A program made the position numbers and the translations under genes. The notes below the pieces were generated by a model. It did no database searches, had not been told where the DNA came from, and was given only the letters and a program-made list of their open reading frames with translations. Below, piece after piece: positions 58,394 through 64,000 of a stretch of DNA of 64,000 bases. Each line of letters begins with the position of its first letter. Position 1 is the stretch's first letter. The stretch covers positions 962,371-1,026,370 of the forward strand of contig JANWWC010000001.1 in assembly GCA_025056215.1 (NCBI GenBank). Reading direction: 5' to 3'. The stretch comes from Cytophagales bacterium (GTDB lineage: Bacteria; Bacteroidota; Bacteroidia; Cytophagales; Flammeovirgaceae).

Positions 58394-58721
58394 ATAGCAC
58401 ATCCCCTGTTTCTATTTTTCTTCCGAAAAAAACAAGAATACCTAACGTACAACCCCAATAGCAACTATCAATACGTTCCAAACAAACTTTTTGCAACTTG
58501 AGTATAAGGTTGAAAATGGCGAGACCTATGTACAAAAACATTTCAAGTCCATTTTCGTCTTGACTGTAAGCTTGATGCGCTAAAAATCCAATCCTATCAG
58601 TGAAGCCCAACGGACTAATAAAAATAAAACTACTAAGGCTCACCCAATTCCAAGTTATCACTCTACAATTATAGTTTATCGCTGCTATCAACAAGCCTGC
58701 GTTCTTTAAAAACAACAGCAA
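58383..58721 (-). CDS. Doubtful small hydrophobic ORF, possibly a gene remnant
   Basis: A 112-codon frame with a TTG start and no upstream coding continuation (stop three codons before). The product is hydrophobic with two possible membrane segments and a Cys-rich tail (DSCYWGCTLG). It overlaps the convergent receptor gene by 11 bp and I recognise no family. It may be real, or a relic of a longer membrane gene. Confidence 0.25.
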   Translation of the reverse strand: MLLFLKNAGLLIAAINYNCRVITWNWVSLSSFIFISPLGFTDRIGFLAHQAYSQDENGLEMFLYIGLAIFNLILKLQKVCLERIDSCYWGCTLGILVFFGRKIETGDVLSKI

Positions 58722-59009
58722 ACTACTCTATGGATTTCCAATTCCGATATTTTTGGCTTACTATCTACAGCCCAGTTCAAATTCTCTGATTCCTGTCAGC
58801 ACCACTCTAAACCTTGTTCCAAAAATATTTATTAGGTGTTACCCACAACGATATTTTTATGATTGCTTATGCAATAAAAAGAGTGTTTTTCATTTTTGCG
58901 TTAGAATTAGAATTTTAAAAAAGTGAAACAAATCAAATCAACTGATTAAATTTGATATAGTAAAAATTTTGAATGTATAGGACAACTTTTATTACTAAAT
59001 TATTAGGGA

Positions 59010-59612
59010 ATGTTTTTTATTGATGCACATAAGATCGGCAAGCGCTTTTCGAATGAATGGATTTTTAGAAATCTTACTTATACGTTTGAAGAAGGAAAGC
59101 GGTACGCACTCGTAGGACCTAATGGTAGCGGGAAATCTACTCTTCTTAAATGTTTATCTGGCATCATGGCACTTTCAGAAGGAAAAATTTCTTACAGCAA
59201 CATTTCTCCCGAACATTTATACCGCCATATCAATTTTGTAGCGCCTTACAGCGAACTTCCTGAAGAATTTACATTAGAAGAATTCTTGAAGTGGTATCAC
59301 TCTATCAAACCTTTTACTATTTCGGTGCATCGTTTAGCAGAACAAACTGGATTAGAAAGGTCGTGGGGAAAGCCTATTAAGTTTTTTTCTTCGGGTATGA
59401 AACAGAAGCTAAAGTTAGCAATTGCTTTTTACAGCCATGCCTCTATTTTGATGCTCGACGAACCTACCTCCAATTTAGACGAACAAAACATAAATTGGTA
59501 CAATGATTTGCTAAAAAAAAATAACTTATACCAGATTCTTATTGTAGCATCCAACATCGAAACAGAAATTTTGTGTTGCGATGAAAAAATTTTGCTCCAA
59601 AATTTTAAATAA
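59010..59612 (+). CDS. Small ABC transporter ATPase
   Basis: A 200-residue ATPase subunit with Walker A GPNGSGKST (about 36-44), signature FSSGMKQKL (about 129-137), and Walker B ILMLDEPTSNLDE (about 147-159). The switch region normally containing a His (H-loop) reads VASNIETE, with Asn at that place, as in some short Bacteroidota homologues. No permease gene is beside it, so its transport partner is unknown. A 290-bp gene-free spacer precedes it. Confidence 0.85.
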   Translation: MFFIDAHKIGKRFSNEWIFRNLTYTFEEGKRYALVGPNGSGKSTLLKCLSGIMALSEGKISYSNISPEHLYRHINFVAPYSELPEEFTLEEFLKWYHSIKPFTISVHRLAEQTGLERSWGKPIKFFSSGMKQKLKLAIAFYSHASILMLDEPTSNLDEQNINWYNDLLKKNNLYQILIVASNIETEILCCDEKILLQNFK

Positions 59613-59627
59613 ATTCGTTCAAATCCG

Positions 59628-59635
59628 TATATTTG
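59628..59635 (+). promoter_or_regulatory. Bacteroidota -7 box upstream of the small lipoprotein gene
   Basis: TATATTTG matches TAnnTTTG and lies 65 bp before the lipoprotein ATG, in the gap after the ABC ATPase gene. A TTTTA at about 59603-59607 sits at a plausible -33 distance (21 bp) but is not a clean match. Confidence 0.45.
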
Positions 59636-59699
59636 AAATTAGTTATGTGTAAGAGCTAAATATGAAATTCTGAATTAAAGCGCACAAACTCATTTAACT

Positions 59700-60116
59700 A
59701 TGAAAAAATTAACATCATTTTTATTTTACTTATTGTGTATAGTGGCAGCTTTAGCGTTCTCTTGTGGTGGCAAGAAAAACACAACCCCTCCTCCTACTAA
59801 AACTACCTTCGACCGCTCTGATATCGCAGGCAAAACGTTCAATTTCACAGGAGGATTTACAGGAAACATTACCTTTAACAACGATGGAACTTATTCGTTG
59901 AACACTACAAGCGGCGTTGCTCCAGATGGTTCTACAGGCGTTACTTCTACTGGAAATTGGTCATTTGATGCTAATTCACAGACTCTTACACTTACTCCTA
60001 GCGGGGGGCTCCCTGTAACCATCGCTGTTTCTGGATTTGCAGATAATAAGCTCACTCTTAATTACATTGCCACTAAAACAAATTCCCCTCAAACTGCTTC
60101 TGCTCCAAGAGTATAA
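59700..60116 (+). CDS. Small secreted lipoprotein, lipocalin-like
   Basis: A 138-residue lipoprotein with lipobox at residues 19-22 (FSC). A Thr/Pro-rich spacer leads to a beta-rich domain (about 38-130) with GKTFNFTGG, ITFNNDGTYSLNTT and GNWSFDANSQTLTLTP, the pattern of small lipocalin-like/DUF domains in Bacteroidota. Function is unknown. It has its own promoter box and a strong terminator, so it is a single-gene transcript. Confidence 0.75.
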   Translation: MKKLTSFLFYLLCIVAALAFSCGGKKNTTPPPTKTTFDRSDIAGKTFNFTGGFTGNITFNNDGTYSLNTTSGVAPDGSTGVTSTGNWSFDANSQTLTLTPSGGLPVTIAVSGFADNKLTLNYIATKTNSPQTASAPRV

Positions 60117-60140
60117 GTAGGTCGTACAATTATTTTGTTG

Positions 60141-60172
60141 CCTGCAAGGCTCCGTCACTTGCAGGTTTTTTA
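60141..60172 (+). terminator. Rho-independent terminator of the lipoprotein gene
   Basis: An 8-bp perfect stem (60141-60148 with 60158-60165, 9-base loop) followed by six T residues. It lies 24 bp past the lipoprotein stop and just before the convergent gldA stop at 60170. Confidence 0.85.
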
Positions 60173-61075
60173 TGTAGTAACTTGTCGGAAAATATTTTCT
60201 ATGTTCTGTGTTTGAAGCTGAAAGCTAAGCAACACCTGTCCATTTTCCACTGCTTTCTGGAAAAGAAAAGGGCGAATATCTTCTTGGCAAAGTGGAGATA
60301 TATTCAAAATCCATTCTTTTTCAGAAACATACGCAATATGCTCAATACCATTAACTTCTGAGAATAAATCCTGCGGAGGAACAGTTGCAAATTCTATTCT
60401 AATTTGTTTTTTCTGTGTAAGAAGGTCCTTAATAGAACTATTCGCTACAATTTTCCCCGCGTGAATAATAATAACGCGCTGGCAGATTGCTTGTACTTCC
60501 TGCATGATATGCGTAGAAAGAATCACCGTTTTTTGAGCGCTAATATTTTTGATAAGATTGCGAATTTCTACAATTTGATTAGGATCTAAACCCGTAGTAG
60601 GTTCATCAAGTATCAAAACAGGAGGATTGTGTAACAAAGCTTGAGCGAGCCCTACTCTTTGGCGATATCCTTTCGAGAGTTGTTTGATTTTTTTTCTTCT
60701 TTCGCTCTGTAACCCTACTAACTCAATAACTTCTTCGATGCGCTGGTGAAGTTGTTTTCCACCCATTTTTTGAAGTTTCCCACAAAAAATTAAGTATTCT
60801 CTTACATACATTTCTGTATAAAGCGGATTATGCTCAGGAAGATATCCTACACATCGCTGAGCATCAAGGGTTTGAGTAAGAATATCATAACCACATACTT
60901 TTATGCTCCCTGAAGTAGGTGCCAAATAGCCTGTAGCAATTTTCATCGTAGTAGACTTTCCTGCTCCATTAGGACCTAAAAAACCTACGATTTCTCCTTG
61001 TTGGGCAACAAAACTAATATTGTCAACAGCTTTTTGAGTATTATAAATTTTAGTAAGGTGTTCAACTTGTAACAT
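60170..61075 (-). CDS. gldA: Gliding-motility ABC transporter ATPase GldA
   Basis: A 301-residue ABC ATPase. Walker A GPNGAGKSTTMKI is near residue 34, the VGYLPEHNPLYTEMYVREYL block is characteristic of GldA, and the signature LSKGYRQRVGLAQALLHNP and Walker B LILDEPTTGLDPNQ are intact, with STHIMQE as H-loop. In Flavobacterium it works with GldF/GldG in gliding, and Bacteroidota without gliding keep homologues. GldF/GldG are not encoded here. It ends 8 bp before the rhomboid gene start on the same strand. Confidence 0.85.
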   Translation of the reverse strand: MLQVEHLTKIYNTQKAVDNISFVAQQGEIVGFLGPNGAGKSTTMKIATGYLAPTSGSIKVCGYDILTQTLDAQRCVGYLPEHNPLYTEMYVREYLIFCGKLQKMGGKQLHQRIEEVIELVGLQSERRKKIKQLSKGYRQRVGLAQALLHNPPVLILDEPTTGLDPNQIVEIRNLIKNISAQKTVILSTHIMQEVQAICQRVIIIHAGKIVANSSIKDLLTQKKQIRIEFATVPPQDLFSEVNGIEHIAYVSEKEWILNISPLCQEDIRPFLFQKAVENGQVLLSFQLQTQNIENIFRQVTT

Positions 61076-61082
61076 CTTTACT

Positions 61083-61880
61083 TTAATATCTTCTTCTTCT
61101 AAAATACCAAAAATAAATCATCAAAAACCCCAAAAAGGCTCCTGCCACATGAGCAATATGAGCCACATTATCATAAGGGTTTTGATTGATAGTAGCGTAA
61201 ATTTCCCATAAAACATAAGCCCCTACCACGTACTTGGCTTTAATAGGAATTGGAATAGGAAAAAGGAGAAGTTCTAAGTTAGGATATATGATTCCGAAAG
61301 CGGTCAATATTCCGAAAACAGCTCCAGAGGCTCCTACCATAGGCACATTAGAGCGCATCTCAAAAATGTTTGCAACAAATGTTTTTGCTTGTTGTACGCC
61401 TTCTGGAGTAGAAATAATTTTGGGTATTATTTTGTTCACAAAATGATATTGATGTTCGTTCAGCAACGAAAAATCTTTGGAATAAATCATTATAAAGTGT
61501 TCGAAATTCTCTAATGTAGGTGAAGATAAAAACAAGTCACGCGCTATTTCTAATTCTCTAACTTCAAAATATTGAATGATAGAATACAAAATCCCTGCTC
61601 CTATTCCGCAGACGAGGTAAAATACAATAAAGCGCTGCGAGCCAATCACATACTCTACAGCAGGAGCAAACATAAAAACAGCAAACATGTTGTGAAAAAG
61701 GTGAAAAAAATCACCGTGCACAAACATATAAGTAAAAAACTGAAAAGGTTCAAATGCATCAGAGCGAAGGTAATGAATTCCTAATATATCAGGAAGAGGA
61801 AACCTGCCTAACGCTTGGATGAGATAAACTAATAAGTTAATAATCAAAAACTTAGTAACTAAAGGTGAATAACTGATCAT
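61083..61880 (-). CDS. Rhomboid intramembrane serine protease
   Basis: A 265-residue protease with six or more helices. The catalytic Ser lies in GASGAVFGILTAFG (about residue 186) and the His in VAHIAHVAGAFLGFL (about 243-246). HGDFFHLFHNM (about 55-65) is the usual L1/H2 feature. The stretch between the second and fourth helices (about 105-180) is longer than in E. coli GlpG, an insertion of perhaps 80 residues. Likely cleaves membrane-protein substrates in the inner membrane. The gldA gene follows after 7 bp. Confidence 0.85.
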   Translation of the reverse strand: MISYSPLVTKFLIINLLVYLIQALGRFPLPDILGIHYLRSDAFEPFQFFTYMFVHGDFFHLFHNMFAVFMFAPAVEYVIGSQRFIVFYLVCGIGAGILYSIIQYFEVRELEIARDLFLSSPTLENFEHFIMIYSKDFSLLNEHQYHFVNKIIPKIISTPEGVQQAKTFVANIFEMRSNVPMVGASGAVFGILTAFGIIYPNLELLLFPIPIPIKAKYVVGAYVLWEIYATINQNPYDNVAHIAHVAGAFLGFLMIYFWYFRRRRY

Positions 61881-61922
61881 TTTGTAAATTTTAAAAAGGA
61901 TATAGCAACAAAAATATAAATT

Positions 61923-62861
61923 TTATTGATTTGCTTGCATATTCCTACGCAAACCGGAAATTTTTGTACGCTTCACAGCAGATTTTTTAAAGATGCGTTG
62001 AAACACTTCTTCCGTAATTTCCATCCAATCTTGTTTTGTCATCTTTTCAAATTCTTCATTAGGCTCAAAGCGAGGTTCGCAATGAGGAGTTGCAAATCGG
62101 TTCCATGGACATACATCTTGGCAAATATCACAGCCAAAAATCCAATTTTCCATTTTTCCGTGAAACTGCTTATCAATTTCTTCTTTTAACTCAATAGTAA
62201 GATAAGAAATACATTTGTTCGCATCTACTACATAAGGCTTTACAATAGCTTGTGTAGGACAAGCATCAATACAACGCGTACACTCTCCGCAATGGTCTGC
62301 TTGAAAAGGTGGGTCGGGTTGAATTTCTAAGTCTGTGACGATTTCAGCTAGAAAAAAGAAACTCCCTTTTTGTTTTGAGAGCAAAAGCGAGTTTTTTCCT
62401 TGCCAACCTAAACCTGCACGCTGAGCCCATGGTCGCTCCATGATTGGAGCAGAGTCAGTAAATATGCGCGCCTGAAAATTCCCAAATTCTATTTGCATTT
62501 TTGTTACGAGTTCTTTCATCTTATCTTTAAGAACAAAATGATAATCTTCTCCATAGGCGTATTTTGAAATCTTAAATCCGTGAACGGAACTCAAATCTTT
62601 CTTAGGAAAATAGTTGTACATCAAGCAAATTACCGATTTTGCACCTTCTACGAGTTTTCGCGGATCCAAACGAATATCAAAGTACCTTTCCATATACGCC
62701 ATTTTTCCGTGGTAGTTTTGGCGCAGCCAATTTTCTAACTTAGGAGCTTCTTCTGCTAAAAAATCAGCCTTGGCAACTCCACAAGCTGTAAACCCTAATT
62801 CTTGCGACATTTGCTTAAGGCGTTCTGCGCGCTTTTGCATTATAAGCTTCGATTGAGACAT
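61923..62861 (-). CDS. queG: Epoxyqueuosine reductase
   Basis: A 312-residue cobalamin- and 4Fe-4S-dependent enzyme that makes queuosine in tRNA from epoxyqueuosine. The two ferredoxin-type clusters are HCGECTRCIDACPT (about 197-210) and GCDICQDVCPW (about 247-257). FTDSAPIMERPWAQRAGLGWQGKNS (about 138-162) is the catalytic/cofactor region. The C-terminal basic tail is shorter than E. coli QueG's HEAT extension. Its ATG overlaps the ubiE stop as TAATG, indicating coupling. Confidence 0.93.
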   Translation of the reverse strand: MSQSKLIMQKRAERLKQMSQELGFTACGVAKADFLAEEAPKLENWLRQNYHGKMAYMERYFDIRLDPRKLVEGAKSVICLMYNYFPKKDLSSVHGFKISKYAYGEDYHFVLKDKMKELVTKMQIEFGNFQARIFTDSAPIMERPWAQRAGLGWQGKNSLLLSKQKGSFFFLAEIVTDLEIQPDPPFQADHCGECTRCIDACPTQAIVKPYVVDANKCISYLTIELKEEIDKQFHGKMENWIFGCDICQDVCPWNRFATPHCEPRFEPNEEFEKMTKQDWMEITEEVFQRIFKKSAVKRTKISGLRRNMQANQ

Positions 62862-63589
62862 TATTTCTTGCCTACATAGATTGAACTAATGCCAAAAGTA
62901 AGTTCATAACAAAGCACCTCTTGTAAGCCAATTTCTTGTAAAATGCGAACGAATTCTTTCCCGTAAGGGAATACCTGAACAGACTCAGGTAAATAGCTAT
63001 AAGCAGAAGCATCTGTTGAAATGACTCTTCCAATAAAAGGTAAAATATTTTTGAAGTAAAACTGATAAATTTGTTTAAAAGGAAATTTTTCAGGTTGAGA
63101 AAACTCTAAAATGAGCATTGTACCACCAGGCTTTAGTACGCGCTTCATCTCTAAAAGCCCTTGTTGTAAATGCCCAAAATTGCGCACTCCAAATGCAACA
63201 ATAACGGCATCAAACGTATTATCGTCAAATAATAACTTTTCGGAGTCTCCTTTTTGTAACTCGATGCGCGTTTCGATCCCTTTTTTTTGAAGCTTTTGTC
63301 TTCCTTGTTCTAACATACCCTCCGAAATATCTACACCAATTACTTTCTTAGGATTAAGAGCAAGAGCCTCAATCGCAAAATCTCCTGTTCCTGTTGCTAC
63401 ATCCAAGATGATTTGAGGATTTTGTTTTTTTAAAAGTTGGATGGCTTTTTTCCGCCACAAGATATCAATTCCTAAACTTAGAAGATGATTCAGAAAATCA
63501 TACTTTTCTGAAATATTATCAAACATTTGCGCTATCTGCTCTTTTTTAGCTTGAGATGAATGCTTATAAGGAACTACTTCTATCGACAT
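62861..63589 (-). CDS. ubiE: Demethylmenaquinone methyltransferase (UbiE/MenG)
   Basis: A 242-residue SAM-dependent methyltransferase from the ATG at 63589 (the frame starts at a TTG at 63607, an unlikely start). It catalyses the last step of menaquinone synthesis. MFDNISEKYDFLNHLLSLGID and VATGTGDFAIEAL are diagnostic, followed by VGVDISEGMLEQGRQKL and KGDSEKLLFDDNTFDAVIVAFGVRNF. It is coupled to queG by a TAATG overlap. Its promoter would lie in the gene-free stretch upstream. Confidence 0.93.
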   Translation of the reverse strand: MSIEVVPYKHSSQAKKEQIAQMFDNISEKYDFLNHLLSLGIDILWRKKAIQLLKKQNPQIILDVATGTGDFAIEALALNPKKVIGVDISEGMLEQGRQKLQKKGIETRIELQKGDSEKLLFDDNTFDAVIVAFGVRNFGHLQQGLLEMKRVLKPGGTMLILEFSQPEKFPFKQIYQFYFKNILPFIGRVISTDASAYSYLPESVQVFPYGKEFVRILQEIGLQEVLCYELTFGISSIYVGKK

Positions 63590-64000
63590 ACAATCACAAT
63601 TTGACAATAAAACAACGTTGTGTTGCTAAAAAGGTTTTTCCGAACACAAAGTAATACTTCTTTACCTAAAAGCTTTGCTCAAAATAACTTCCTTTTGTAA
63701 AATTACATAGGAAAACCTTTTTTTATTAAAAGGTGCTTTTGCAAGGTTTATTATTCTAACAAAATGCTTTAAGCAGGAAACCATTATTTTAGGCTAAATC
63801 AAAATTGTTGAATAAGTTATTTTCACTCACAAAAACTTTTGAATATTATAGAAATTAGGCTAAAGAAGTTGTCACCTCTGTATTATTTACGACTTAAATT
63901 GATAGCTTGAGTTATTTTAAGTCATTTTTCGCCTAAAATTTATCTCTTGCCAAAGATAAAGAAAGCTTTGCATAGAAAGTTTTGCCATCGCAATATTTCC
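63590..64000. other. Gene-free end of the window upstream of ubiE
   Basis: About 410 bases with no open frame that looks coding. It should contain the ubiE promoter. The motif TTAGGCTAAA-like occurs near 63790 and 63855, with an inverted GCCTAAAA near 63931. A possible hairpin is at 63891-63898 with 63916-63923 followed by a short T-run. None of these can be assigned a role from the sequence alone. Confidence 0.4.

Noticed and set aside
63780..63940. TTAGGCTAAA-like repeats as an attachment site or regulatory operator
   Set aside because: Short, imperfect, and in an A/T-rich spacer; no integrase or regulator nearby.
1..64000. Insertion sequences, phage genes, CRISPR arrays, integrases
   Set aside because: None of these families was seen, and no terminal inverted repeats or target duplications were evident.

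Overview
The window is an AT-rich chromosome segment from a member of the Bacteroidota, most likely Cytophagales-like (inference). Pointers are a GldA-type gliding ABC ATPase, the long Bacteroidota form of IspG, BshA (bacillithiol), a menaquinone methyltransferase, DUF4175 and DUF5686 family proteins, an STN/TonB receptor, the ligase-associated nuclease PdeM, a SiaB/SiaC pair, and two membrane-anchored SpoIIE-type phosphatases, one with a two-component-propeller sensor. No phage, insertion sequence, CRISPR array or rRNA was seen. The only tRNA gene found is tRNA-His.

Layout. 1-5.9 kb: end of a SiaB-like kinase, SiaC, then (minus) a sodium/solute symporter behind a giant NtrY-like histidine kinase. 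6-7.4 kb: ClpS and a divergent ureohydrolase. 7.4-10.4 kb: a gene-poor island with one intact RecD/Dda-like helicase flanked by decayed sequence. 10.5-17.9 kb: DUF4175 protein, Maf, a HAMP histidine kinase, ClpP and PlsC. 17.9-27 kb: a TonB-dependent receptor with a YfiR-SpoIIE protein, a TIGR02757 protein, and a propeller-SpoIIE protein. 27-34.8 kb: PdeM, a secreted propeller, a glycosyltransferase, SucC, IspG and a membrane-anchored unknown. 35-45 kb: an 11-repeat secreted protein, DEAD-box helicase, DUF5686 barrel, TonB-like transducer, MurA, SDR39U1-like protein and tRNA-His. 45.5-53 kb: an LptF/G permease, an orphan TRAP large permease, FolD, a tetrapyrrole-type methyltransferase, Era, alkaline phosphatase and BshA. 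53-64 kb: M1 aminopeptidase, STN/TonB receptor, two ABC ATPases, a small lipoprotein, rhomboid protease, QueG and UbiE/MenG.

Most genes are ordinary housekeeping functions. The recurring theme is signalling by serine/threonine phosphorylation switches. A SiaB/SiaC pair sits about 17 kb from two transmembrane proteins that end in cytoplasmic SpoIIE phosphatase domains. One of these has a periplasmic YfiR domain and lies just downstream of a TonB-dependent receptor. That receptor/YfiR/SpoIIE pair is my best candidate for a little-described system: outer-membrane sensing feeding a cytoplasmic phosphatase that might act on SiaC-like proteins (inference). Second-tier curiosities are the 11-repeat surface protein, MurA with Asp in place of the fosfomycin-target Cys, a ureohydrolase-fold protein that has lost the usual metal-ligand motifs, an orphan TRAP permease, and the decayed sequence around the helicase.
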